A stretch of 10,459 nt of DNA from Lachnospiraceae bacterium (GTDB taxonomy: Bacteria; Bacillota; Clostridia; Lachnospirales; Lachnospiraceae). Both the position numbers and the translations under genes were made by a program. Of the stretch, positions 1-6,649 are shown one piece after another. Every line of letters begins with the position of its first letter. Position 1 is the first letter of the stretch. The notes under the pieces are model-generated. The model saw only the letters and a list, made by a program, of their open reading frames with translations. It did no database searches and was not told the origin of the DNA. The stretch spans positions 1 through 10,459 of the forward strand of contig JAEEKC010000143.1 in NCBI GenBank assembly GCA_016282215.1, written 5' to 3'.

Positions 1-578
1 ATAAGATTTACAACGATGGCGATGAGATCGGAAAAGACGAATATCTGATGGCTTTTGAAATGAGAGGCGATGAGAAGGATTCCACAAGACTGTTAACTTC
101 GTTTTCGGAGGGCGGAACCGGTGTGAAAGTGAAATATCAGCCTCTGCTGGGGCAGCCGGTACTGGCAAAAAGCGAAAGCGGAAGCTGGAATGGATCTGTG
201 ATCGCTGTCAATGCCGATCAAAGCCGTAATATCCTGTTTACCAGAGACGGAAAAGAATGTGTGACAAATTCCAAGCCTTTTACCAGGGGCGTACAGTTTC
301 AGTTTTTTGTGAAACTGGACGGGGAGCTGACCGAATCCGATATGAAGGGCATGAAGGTGTCTTTTGGCGGAAGACGGTTTGAAAAGGTTGTCTCATTGCC
401 GGTTAACAGCGTGAAAACCGAGGAAAACCGGTATACGGGCAAGGATAAATATTATGTCTGGAAAGTGGAAAATAACATGGTAGTGAAAGAATACGTCAAG
501 ATTTATAAAACCGAAGCCGTGACGGGTTCGGCTTATATTCTCAGCGGCGTGGATGCGGAGGATGTGATTCTGAAATGA
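1..578 (+). CDS. Membrane-fusion (HlyD/MacA-like) adaptor of ABC exporter, C-terminal part, 5' end outside window
   Basis: The reading frame is open from base 3 with no stop and no Shine-Dalgarno before the first ATG at 48, so the gene very probably begins upstream and only about 191 residues are seen. Adaptor proteins of this family sit on the outer face of the membrane and link an MacB-type permease to the exterior. Features supporting this are the beta-rich composition, a late segment LPVNSVKTEEN followed by YYVWKVENNMVVKEYVKIYK, and the end SGVDAEDVILK. These match the usual 'P..A......V.vv.....v....V..G.....veI.sGL..GD.Vi' pattern of HlyD/MacA C-terminal barrels. The stop codon overlaps the start of the permease gene (ATGA), indicating translational coupling in one operon. 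The substrate cannot be told. The family call is moderately sure because the N-terminal anchor and the hairpin/lipoyl region are not in the window. Confidence 0.72.
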   Translation, partial: KIYNDGDEIGKDEYLMAFEMRGDEKDSTRLLTSFSEGGTGVKVKYQPLLGQPVLAKSESGSWNGSVIAVNADQSRNILFTRDGKECVTNSKPFTRGVQFQFFVKLDGELTESDMKGMKVSFGGRRFEKVVSLPVNSVKTEENRYTGKDKYYVWKVENNMVVKEYVKIYKTEAVTGSAYILSGVDAEDVILK

Positions 579-3481
579 TCCGGTATATCATCACCAAAAT
601 CATTCATAAATATAAGCTTTACCTCTGCCTGGAAGTCGGGGTGATCTCCATTGTCATGATCTGTTCCATGATCATGCAGTTCCGCGGTGGTTCACTCAAC
701 AAGCTGATCCAGTCCGGTTATACGGAAAGCAGGGAGATCAATCAGGTATTTCCGACGACCGTTCATTATGAGACCGCGCTCAAGGCCGCAGAGCGTCTGA
801 AAGACGGTGTTGCAGAGGGCTATGACGGATCGGATACGCCGGAGCTGATAGAAGAGATCTTCGAGAAACTCGAAGCAAATTGGAAGAAACGTATTCCGCT
901 TCCGGTGGTAGCTACGCAGCGAATGACGTATTTCAGGGAAATGGTGGCGGATTATTCCTATCGCGGAGAGGGACGGCTGGATGTCGGATACATGGAGGAC
1001 ACCATGCTGAAAAATGATGCCGAGATGGAGCAGCATTTTGTCATCCGCGACGGCGTTTACTTTGGAGGTGATATTTCACCCTATGTGGAAAACGGTAAGG
1101 AGATCCCGGAAGGTGCGGTGCCGTGTCTTGTAGGGGAAACACTGGCCGGGACCAGAGATCTGGTGCCCGGGGAGATCCTTAGCTTCAATGAGACGCGCTA
1201 CGGCGAATCTTGGAGCGAGGATCCTGTTCTGACACTGTATATCTGTGGTATCGTAGCGGAAAAAGAGGGTGACTATTTTTGGCATACCACCCTGGATAAA
1301 CTGGATAATCTTGTCATCATTCCAAAAGAAGACTTTGTCAAAGTGACCATGGCCTTTCCCAAGGATGCGGTTTATTATCAGGATTATCTGTCGTTTGATT
1401 ACCGTTATATCAATACGAAGAATATCGACAAAATATGGTCTGGGGTCAGGAAACTGAAAAAAGAAGACCGGGAGATCGATGAAAATCTCTCCGGCGTGAT
1501 CAAGTCCTACAAGCAGGAAGGGAGAGCGGTGAAGCAGATGCTTTATGTGATCGTTCTGCCGCTGGCGCTTTTGGTGCTTGTATTTATCGGTATGATCGCA
1601 TTCCGCATTGTTGATTCCGAGAGCGGAGAACTGTCTACGCTGCAAAGGCGCGGCCTCGGGCGCGGAAGGATCTTTCTTCTGTATGTGCTGCAGTCCCTGA
1701 TCCTTGTGCTTGTTGTCGTGCTTCCGGGTATCATATGCGGTTATTTTCTCGGTCATCAGATGGCAAAGGCCGATGATTTTATGCATTTTGCCAAAAATCT
1801 GAGCCTGACCACCTATACTATGAATTCGGAAATGGTACTTGCCGGTATCGTGGGAGGCCTGGTATCCATTCTGTTCATGCTCTGGCCGGTGCTGGTTTTC
1901 TTTACAAAAAAGAAGGAAGCCCGCGGATCGCAAAAGGGCGCGTTCTGGGAAAGATATTATCTCGATGTGGCGCTTCTTGCAGTTTCCCTGTATCTTTTGT
2001 TTAATTACAAAAAGCAGTTATCGCAGTTATCGGAAAGCGTATTGACCGGCAAGGGCATCGATCCCGTCATCTTTGTCAATGCGACGGTCTTCCTGCTGGC
2101 CTGCGGCATGATGATGCTGCGGCTTGTGTATCTGCTGGCGGAGCTTTTGTATAAATTCGGGCATAAACGTTTTTCGCCGGCGTTGTTTGCGGGTATGCTG
2201 CAGATCCTGCGGTCGCGGAGCAAATCGTCCATGATCTCGATCTTCCTGGTCATGACCGTCGCCATGAGCTGTTTCCATGCCAATATGGCCCGGACCATCA
2301 ACGCCAATAAGCAGGAACGGCTGCAGTATGAGTGCGGGGCAGACATTCGGATCGATGAACATTGGATCTTTTCTTTTAACAGAAATGCGGGAACCTGGAG
2401 ATGGCCGACACCGCCGGATTATGCAACCTATGAAAAGCTCTTAGCGGACGGAACGTTTAAAAGTATCACCCAGGTTATCCTTGATGACCGGTGCCTGTTT
2501 AAAAAGGGCAAGAAAAATGCGGAACAGATCAACCTGATGGGAATCCATACCAAAGAGTTCGGCGAGACTGCCAGAATGCGGGACGGTCTTTTGCCGGAGC
2601 ACTGGTACAATATGCTCAATGAGCTTTCCAAAAATCCCGAAGGCGTGATCCTTTCCAAGAATCTGGCGGAAGACTATGAAGTGGCAGTGGGAGATCTGGT
2701 ACTGCTGCAGCGCGTGCCGCCGGAAGTGGTGCAGACTATGACGCCTTATGCGGAGCATTATTATCAGGTGGTGGGCATCGTGGATGCATGGCCGGGATAT
2801 GACCGCTATCACTATACCATGGACGAGGAAGGCGAGATGGTAGTGAAGGAAAGCTATCTTGCCATTATGAACATCATGCAGCTGACCGGTGATTTTGAAA
2901 GTGTGCCTTATGAAGTATGGGCCGATACCGATCTGGATGCCGGTCAGGTCCGTGCTATGCTGGAGACGGAGTTTGCCGGAACAGACAGATACTTAAACGG
3001 GATCCGTTCCTGGAAGGAAGACCTGGCAGAGGAAAAATCTTCCTCCATCATGCAGATCACAAACGGTATCTTTTCGGCTGATTTCCTGGTGGCGCTGTTC
3101 CTGTGTATGATCGGCTATATGATCTACTGGCTGACATCGATCCGTGACAGGGAACTTTTATTCGGTATTTACAGGGCTATGGGTATCTCGAAAAATGAGA
3201 TCAACAGGATGCTTGGCATAGAGCAGATCTTTTTGTCAGTGACGTCTATCCTGGCGGGCGTTCTGGCAGGCTGCCTGGCCAGCTGGCTGTTTGCACCGGT
3301 ATTTGCGGCTGTTTATCTGCCGAAGAAGCATAATGTGCCGGTATTTATCAGTGCCATCGGCGGAGATATCTTCAGGATCCTGCTGATCCTGCTGGTAGTC
3401 GTGGCGCTTTGTATCGTGATCCTGCGCCGGATCGTCGGTAAACTGAACATCACGGAAGCACTGAAACTGGGAGACGATTGA
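575..3481 (+). CDS. MacB/FtsX-like ABC exporter permease, two-halved, 968 aa
   Basis: This is the membrane subunit of an ABC exporter of the FtsX/MacB/LolCE class, which moves or extracts substrates by mechanotransmission rather than through a classic channel. I see about ten hydrophobic segments: near residues 13-36, 322-346, 366-395, 420-446, 462-480, 499-530, 553-573, 835-857, 883-918 and 932-957. Large hydrophilic domains at about 40-320 and 575-830 are presumably extracellular. The pattern is two repeated units of a helix, an outside domain and then a helix bundle, as in double FtsX proteins. The last four-helix arrangement has a typical FtsX loop, RDRELLFGIYRAMGISKNEI, before the penultimate helix. 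The start ATG overlaps the adaptor stop by four bases and GGAGG lies 13 bases before it. The stop overlaps the next gene's ATG by one base. One two-halved permease served by two different ATPases fits a heterodimeric ATPase pair. Substrate unknown. Confidence 0.85.
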   Translation: MIRYIITKIIHKYKLYLCLEVGVISIVMICSMIMQFRGGSLNKLIQSGYTESREINQVFPTTVHYETALKAAERLKDGVAEGYDGSDTPELIEEIFEKLEANWKKRIPLPVVATQRMTYFREMVADYSYRGEGRLDVGYMEDTMLKNDAEMEQHFVIRDGVYFGGDISPYVENGKEIPEGAVPCLVGETLAGTRDLVPGEILSFNETRYGESWSEDPVLTLYICGIVAEKEGDYFWHTTLDKLDNLVIIPKEDFVKVTMAFPKDAVYYQDYLSFDYRYINTKNIDKIWSGVRKLKKEDREIDENLSGVIKSYKQEGRAVKQMLYVIVLPLALLVLVFIGMIAFRIVDSESGELSTLQRRGLGRGRIFLLYVLQSLILVLVVVLPGIICGYFLGHQMAKADDFMHFAKNLSLTTYTMNSEMVLAGIVGGLVSILFMLWPVLVFFTKKKEARGSQKGAFWERYYLDVALLAVSLYLLFNYKKQLSQLSESVLTGKGIDPVIFVNATVFLLACGMMMLRLVYLLAELLYKFGHKRFSPALFAGMLQILRSRSKSSMISIFLVMTVAMSCFHANMARTINANKQERLQYECGADIRIDEHWIFSFNRNAGTWRWPTPPDYATYEKLLADGTFKSITQVILDDRCLFKKGKKNAEQINLMGIHTKEFGETARMRDGLLPEHWYNMLNELSKNPEGVILSKNLAEDYEVAVGDLVLLQRVPPEVVQTMTPYAEHYYQVVGIVDAWPGYDRYHYTMDEEGEMVVKESYLAIMNIMQLTGDFESVPYEVWADTDLDAGQVRAMLETEFAGTDRYLNGIRSWKEDLAEEKSSSIMQITNGIFSADFLVALFLCMIGYMIYWLTSIRDRELLFGIYRAMGISKNEINRMLGIEQIFLSVTSILAGVLAGCLASWLFAPVFAAVYLPKKHNVPVFISAIGGDIFRILLILLVVVALCIVILRRIVGKLNITEALKLGDD

Positions 3482-4188
3482 TGAGCGATAACATACTTCG
3501 TGCGGAAAATATCGTAAAAAAATACAAGTTAGGGTCTGGCTCCTACCTGACCGTTCTTGATCACCTGAACGTAGATGTTCCCAGGGGACAGCTTGTCATG
3601 CTCATGGGCCGTTCCGGCAGCGGCAAGACAACGCTGATGAATATGCTCAGTACCCTGGATGACGTGACGGAAGGAAATATCACCTTCCACGGCAGGGATG
3701 AAGGGGATGTGCGGCTGTATCAGTCCATGTCCGCGGAGGAAAAAGAAAAGCTGCGCCGCTATGAGGTGGGCTTTGTATTCCAGTCTGTGGCATTGATCCC
3801 CGTTATGACTGCAAGGGAGAATATCGATTTCGGCCTTCGGACGGCAGGCTACGGAAGGAGCAATAAATTCCTTGCTGCGCCGGACCAGGAAAAGATCGAC
3901 GGCAGGATACAGGAAGTTTTGGAAAGAGTCGGACTGGCAGACAGGGCGGATCATTATCCTGCAGAGCTTTCCGGTGGTGAGCGGCAGCGTATCGCCATTG
4001 CGCGGGCCATCGCCCATAAGCCGCAGATCCTGTTTGCAGATGAGCCTACCGGTGCACTGGATACGGCAACCGGTATCCATATCGCGGAACTGTTTCTGGA
4101 ACTGACCCGCAAAGAAGGCCTGACGATCGTCATGACAACACACGATCCGCGGCTTTCAGAGTTTGCGGATGAACTTATTAAAATGTAA
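3481..4188 (+). CDS. ABC exporter ATP-binding protein 1 (MacB/LolD type), 235 aa
   Basis: This is the ATPase subunit that powers the neighbouring FtsX-like permease in the cytoplasm. All motifs are present (numbering from the ATG): Walker A GRSGSGKTT at 43-51, Q-loop Gln 101 in FVFQS, signature LSGGERQR from 163, Walker B ILFADE with catalytic Glu 188, D-loop GALD, and H-loop His 221 in TTHD. The length of 235 is standard for MacB/LolD ATPases. I chose ATG 3481 over the in-frame TTG at 3478. The ATG forms a TGATG overlap with the permease stop, and GGGAG at 3470-3474 is well placed for it. The insert between Q-loop and signature is somewhat longer than usual, including GRSNKFLAAPDQEKID. Likely partner of ATPase 2 in an asymmetric pair. 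Confidence 0.93.
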   Translation: MSDNILRAENIVKKYKLGSGSYLTVLDHLNVDVPRGQLVMLMGRSGSGKTTLMNMLSTLDDVTEGNITFHGRDEGDVRLYQSMSAEEKEKLRRYEVGFVFQSVALIPVMTARENIDFGLRTAGYGRSNKFLAAPDQEKIDGRIQEVLERVGLADRADHYPAELSGGERQRIAIARAIAHKPQILFADEPTGALDTATGIHIAELFLELTRKEGLTIVMTTHDPRLSEFADELIKM

Positions 4189-4191
4189 TTA

Positions 4192-4199
4192 ACAGAGGT
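4192..4199 (+). promoter_or_regulatory. Ribosome binding site of ATPase 2
   Basis: AGAGGTG lies about six bases before ATG 4206. It fixes this start against other in-frame candidates. The gap of 17 bases after the first ATPase gene has no room for a promoter or terminator, so the two ATPase genes are co-transcribed. Confidence 0.7.
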
Positions 4200-4205
4200 G
4201 TCCCC

Positions 4206-5288
4206 ATGGCGGATGAGATCAAAAACGAACCCTATATCAAATGCGACAGCCTGGTGCGGATCTATAAATCCGAAGGCATCGAGGTTATGGCATTGCAGGG
4301 CCTTGATATGGAAATACAAAAAGGGGAACTCATGGCCATTATCGGCAAGTCCGGCAGCGGAAAATCCACGCTCCTCGGCCTTCTCGGCGGTCTGGATACC
4401 CCTTCGGCCGGTGCTGTCTATTTCGGCGGTGAAAACCTGGCAGAGATGAACAGCCATCAGCTTTCGGAATTCCGGCGCAAACACATCGGCTTTGTCTGGC
4501 AGAAAAATACGGATAACCTATTGGGATATCTGACGGTGGCGGAAAATATTGAGATGCCGCTGTTGTTCAGCAGGATGAGCAAGCAGGAAAAAAGAGAAAA
4601 GACAAGAAAGCTCCTGGCGGCGGTGGGACTGTCCGATAAAGAAAACGCCTTCCCGCTGCAGCTGTCCGGCGGTGAACAGCAAAGGGTGGCTATAGCCACG
4701 GCGCTGATCAACGAACCGGAGCTTCTTCTCATGGATGAGCCTACCGGAGCGGTGGATAAAAAGACTTCTATCATGCTGCAGGATCTGTTCCGCAGCCTGA
4801 ATAAAGAATTGGGGATCACGGTGGTGATCGTAACACATGACATCAGTCTTGCCGACCGTGTGGACAGGGTTGTTATGATCTCTGATGGCAAGATCAGTTC
4901 GGAGCGTATCATCAAGGATTCTTATAAGAAGATGATCGAGTCCGGAGAAGAGACCAGAGATTATCTGGCGGCAGCCGGCAATACCGACATCGATGCTGAG
5001 TCCCATGAAGAGTTTGCGATCCTTGACAAGGCAGGCCGTGTCCGGTTATCAGAGAATATGCGCGAAATGGCCGGTATTACATCCAACAGGGTGAAAATCC
5101 ATTTTGAGGATGGCAAGATCATCATTCACAGCGGAGACGCAGGCGGTGAAGCTGTGTCGGAAACCACAGATGATCAGATTCGGCCTGATGATCAGCCTGC
5201 TGCAAAGGATCAGACAGATACTGATGACCTGGCAGACGCAGAGATTTCAGAAAGCCGGGATGATCTGACAGATTCCGGAGATGAATAA
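4206..5288 (+). CDS. ABC exporter ATP-binding protein 2 with AbrB-like C-terminal segment and acidic tail, 360 aa
   Basis: Residues 1-230 form a complete MacB/LolD-type ATPase: Walker A GKSGSGKST at 47-55, Q-loop Gln 99 in FVWQK, signature LSGGEQQR from 153, Walker B LLLMDE with Glu 178, and H-loop His 211 in VTHD. It should work with the upstream ATPase and permease. The protein is about 130 residues longer than the family norm. Residues 270-309 read FAILDKAGRVRLSENMREMA and then GITSNRVKIHFEDGKIIIHS. This matches the AbrB/SpoVT-like swapped-hairpin pattern: D-K-x-G-R, then a short helix, then g-I, then two strands around a D-G turn. Residues from about 315 are an Asp-rich low-complexity tail (DDQ, TDDL, SRDDL, SGDE). 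The ATPase part is certain. The AbrB-like reading is by eye and the role of the tail (dimerization or regulation) is inference. Confidence 0.92.
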   Translation: MADEIKNEPYIKCDSLVRIYKSEGIEVMALQGLDMEIQKGELMAIIGKSGSGKSTLLGLLGGLDTPSAGAVYFGGENLAEMNSHQLSEFRRKHIGFVWQKNTDNLLGYLTVAENIEMPLLFSRMSKQEKREKTRKLLAAVGLSDKENAFPLQLSGGEQQRVAIATALINEPELLLMDEPTGAVDKKTSIMLQDLFRSLNKELGITVVIVTHDISLADRVDRVVMISDGKISSERIIKDSYKKMIESGEETRDYLAAAGNTDIDAESHEEFAILDKAGRVRLSENMREMAGITSNRVKIHFEDGKIIIHSGDAGGEAVSETTDDQIRPDDQPAAKDQTDTDDLADAEISESRDDLTDSGDE

Positions 5289-5341
5289 GCCGTTTCGCAG
5301 ACGATTTCACAAATAATTCATATAGTAAACGATTGAGATAC

Positions 5342-5371
5342 AAAGAAAACTCTTGCAGTTTTTTCTCTTTT
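5342..5371 (+). terminator. Possible weak intrinsic terminator of the exporter operon
   Basis: AAAACT at 5346-5351 can pair with AGTTTT at 5357-5362 around the loop CTTGC, and the 3' arm runs into a T/C-rich stretch up to 5371. The stem is short and almost all A-U, so it may be inefficient or accidental. No better terminator is seen between the exporter operon and the next gene. Confidence 0.3.
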
Positions 5372-5381
5372 CGTGCATACT
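5354..5381 (+). promoter_or_regulatory. Weak sigma-A-like promoter candidate for the FliD-like gene
   Basis: TTGCAG at 5354-5359 and CATACT at 5376-5381 are spaced by 16 bases, with three and four matches to the consensus hexamers. It overlaps the weak terminator hairpin. This is the best housekeeping-type pair I could find here, but it is not strong. A flagellar-type alternative was looked for and not found convincingly. Confidence 0.22.
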
Positions 5382-5400
5382 AAAGTTAAGTAACTGTAGT
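5379..5400. repeat. 22-base imperfect dyad upstream of the FliD-like gene
   Basis: ACTA 5379-5382 and AGTT 5384-5387 are mirrored by AACT 5392-5395 and TAGT 5397-5400, with a single mismatched pair (5383/5396) and a four-base centre, AAGT. It lies just at or downstream of the candidate -10 box, a common place for a repressor operator. It could equally form a small RNA hairpin in the leader. The regulator is unknown. Confidence 0.35.
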
Positions 5401-5414
5401 GTGTGGTCTTTCTA

Positions 5415-5442
5415 GGCACGGATGCCGGCTATATCAAAGGAG
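5415..5442 (+). promoter_or_regulatory. CsrA-type two-site leader: GGA-loop hairpin plus GGA in the Shine-Dalgarno
   Basis: GGCA 5415-5418 pairs with TGCC 5423-5426, exposing the loop CGGA. The string CACGGATG closely follows the known CsrA target (CA-N-GGA-U-G in a hairpin loop). A second GGA (5439-5441) is part of the Shine-Dalgarno AAAGGAG at 5436-5442, with 16 bases between the two GGA triplets. This spacing would suit both faces of one CsrA dimer. In Bacillus subtilis, CsrA represses flagellin (hag) translation through such paired sites. Here the assignment is inference from pattern alone. Confidence 0.4.
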
Positions 5443-5450
5443 TGATGAGC

Positions 5451-6257
5451 ATGAGTATCAACATTTCACCTAGAACCGATTATTCGGCACTGTTTTCCAA
5501 TATGTCGGTAAGCAACAAAAAGAGCGGAACCGACTATTCGTGGGCGTTCGGCGGATCCTCGCAGCAGGCCGGTTTTTCTCTTTCGGATTATGCGAGCATC
5601 AAGAACGGAAGTTACGGAAAACTGTTGAAAGCCTATTATGCCAAGGATGGCGACAGCAAGACATCGGAGGCAGCAAAGAAGATCGTAGGAGGCAGCGAAG
5701 ATTCCGTTTCTACGAACAGCCAGCTTTCCAAGGACGCTGCGGCTCTGACCAAGAGCAGTGATGTGCTCCTGAAAAAAGGCGAAGGTTCTTTGTTCGAAGA
5801 GAAAGAGCTGACGACAAAAGACGAAAACGGTGTTGAGACGAAGACAAAGGGATATGACAGAGATGCGATCTACAAGGCGGTTTCTGATTTCGCCAAAGAT
5901 TACAATGCGCTGATCGATTCCGCGTCGAAGTCCAACAATAACTCGGTTCTGACGACCGCGGTCAATATGACCAATCAGACGTCTGTTTATTCCAAGGCGC
6001 TGTCCAACATCGGGATTACCGTGAAAGATGATAATACCCTTTCGGTGGATAAGGAAGCATTTGGGAAGGCAGATATCGAATCCATCAAGAGTCTGTTCTC
6101 AGGTAATGGTTCCTTTGCGGACATGACAAAGAGCAGAACGGAGATGATCGCGAGCAGTGCGAAGGCAGACTCCCTGAAAGCGAGCGGAACCTATGGTTCC
6201 TCAGGGGCGTATACCAGTGCGATGCTCACAGGATCCTCTTTTAACGGGCTCTTCTAA
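5451..6257 (+). CDS. FliD C-terminal-like secreted/flagellum-associated protein, 268 aa
   Basis: The second half resembles the C-terminal domain of the flagellar cap FliD (hook-associated protein 2). YKAVSDFAKDYNALIDSASK starts near residue 139, and NIGITVKDDNTLSVDKEAF near 186 fits the FliD pattern 'iGI...dgtLslDe..l'. SLFSGNGSF follows near 214. The N-terminal half (SLSDYASIKNGSYGKLLKAY, about 43-62) does not look like FliD_N, and at 268 residues the protein is far shorter than a normal FliD. Ser, Asn, Lys and Thr dominate, there is no cysteine, and no signal peptide or membrane helix is seen, as in flagellar axial proteins exported by the type III apparatus. I chose ATG 5451 because AAAGGAG ends eight bases before it; ATG 5445 is too close to it, and GTG 5403 would run through the leader hairpin. 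It stands alone with its own terminator. It may be an accessory filament or adhesion protein; exact role unknown. Confidence 0.7.
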   Translation: MSINISPRTDYSALFSNMSVSNKKSGTDYSWAFGGSSQQAGFSLSDYASIKNGSYGKLLKAYYAKDGDSKTSEAAKKIVGGSEDSVSTNSQLSKDAAALTKSSDVLLKKGEGSLFEEKELTTKDENGVETKTKGYDRDAIYKAVSDFAKDYNALIDSASKSNNNSVLTTAVNMTNQTSVYSKALSNIGITVKDDNTLSVDKEAFGKADIESIKSLFSGNGSFADMTKSRTEMIASSAKADSLKASGTYGSSGAYTSAMLTGSSFNGLF

Positions 6258-6276
6258 AAGAGGGAAGAGTAACAAG

Positions 6277-6309
6277 ATGGCAGGTGTTACAGAACGTTTT
6301 ACAAAGTGA
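6277..6309 (+). other. Ten-codon mini-ORF (MAGVTERFTK)
   Basis: An ATG at 6277 begins ten codons ending in TGA at 6307-6309. It is preceded by the purine-rich AGGGAAGAG, about eight bases upstream, and sits between the FliD-like stop and the terminator. It may be a translated leader or remnant, or chance. Nothing else supports it. Confidence 0.15.
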
Positions 6310-6313
6310 GAAG

Positions 6314-6347
6314 AAAACCGGGCGGAATGAGTTCCTGCCCGGTTTTT
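6314..6347 (+). terminator. Strong intrinsic terminator after the FliD-like gene
   Basis: AAAACCGGGC at 6314-6323 pairs perfectly with GCCCGGTTTT at 6337-6346. GGAA/TTCC extends the stem above a one-base bulge at 6336, the loop is TGAG, and five T follow the GC-rich stem. The A-run on the 5' side makes it symmetrical, so it could also stop transcription from the other strand. Confidence 0.93.
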
Positions 6348-6413
6348 AATAGAATGGGTTCCGGTGGAAAGATCGGAGAATCAAAACAAATTGCAGATTT
6401 TGGAGGTTTTATT

Positions 6414-6635
6414 ATGTTATACATGGAGGATACGAAGTTTCTGATCGGCAGCATCCTCGTAGGAGTGCTTGGCGTGATCTGTTTATGGCAATGGATGCTT
6501 TTCGGCGCTATGTCCTGCTTTGTTCTTTCAGGTGCGGGGATCGCGGCGCATTTCCGTGCGCGTCGCAAGGAGAAAAAGAGAAGGGCCGAGCTGGCCGCAG
6601 AAAAAGAGAAAAACAAAGAAAAAACCCAGCCATAA
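6414..6635 (+). CDS. Small two-helix membrane protein with charged tail, 73 aa, unknown function
   Basis: Family not recognised. The protein starts MLYMEDTKF, then has a hydrophobic stretch of about 37 residues (roughly 9-46: FLIGSILVGVLGVICL, WQWMLFGAMSCFVLSGAGIA). This is long enough for two short membrane helices joined by a tight turn. It ends in a strongly charged, Lys/Arg/Glu-rich cytoplasmic-type tail from about residue 48 (ARRKEKKRRAELAAEKEKN). TGGAGG at 6401-6406 lies seven bases before ATG 6414 and fixes the start; the longer in-frame extension from 6306 would include the preceding terminator and is rejected. No clear promoter is visible between 6347 and 6400, so expression may depend on read-through or a weak promoter. 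The last four codons and the stop lie inside the downstream terminator hairpin. Confidence 0.72.
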   Translation: MLYMEDTKFLIGSILVGVLGVICLWQWMLFGAMSCFVLSGAGIAAHFRARRKEKKRRAELAAEKEKNKEKTQP

Positions 6636-6647
6636 GGCTGGGTTTTT
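6620..6647. terminator. Bidirectional terminator shared by the 73-aa gene and tRNA-Leu
   Basis: AAAAACCCAGCC at 6620-6631 is a perfect 12-base complement of GGCTGGGTTTTT at 6636-6647, with a four-base loop ATAA. On the + strand it ends the small membrane protein gene, whose stop TAA (6633-6635) is in the loop. On the minus strand the same element, with a T-run after the GC stem, lies two bases past the tRNA discriminator base and ends the tRNA transcript. Confidence 0.93.
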
Positions 6648-6649
6648 CG

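Noticed and set aside
1076..1933. 285-residue reading frame antisense to the permease
   Set aside because: It lies wholly over a clearly coding membrane protein and has no plausible start signal or domain.
3478..3480. TTG start for the first ATPase
   Set aside because: The adjacent ATG at 3481 is better spaced from GGGAG and is the usual stop-start overlap.
5381..5407. Flagellar sigma-28 promoter: TAAAGTTA at 5381-5388 fits the -35 box well
   Set aside because: At the required 11-15 base spacing there is nothing like GCCGATAA; the only GCCG-like string (5424) is far too distant.
5401..5442. Cyclic-di-GMP riboswitch in the leader of the FliD-like gene
   Set aside because: The leader is too short and lacks the conserved GGGCAAACC-like and tetraloop/receptor elements of that class.
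5403..5450. GTG start 16 codons upstream for the FliD-like protein
   Set aside because: No Shine-Dalgarno precedes it, and it would translate through the leader hairpin and the good ribosome site for ATG 5451.
6258..6313. CCTCTTTT/AAAAGAGG hairpin around the FliD-like stop as a terminator
   Set aside because: It has a 13-base loop and no T-run after the stem, and a much stronger terminator lies at 6314-6347.
6306..6413. 36-codon N-terminal extension of the 73-residue membrane protein
   Set aside because: It would start inside the terminator region and run through its stem; TGGAGG before ATG 6414 gives a much better start.
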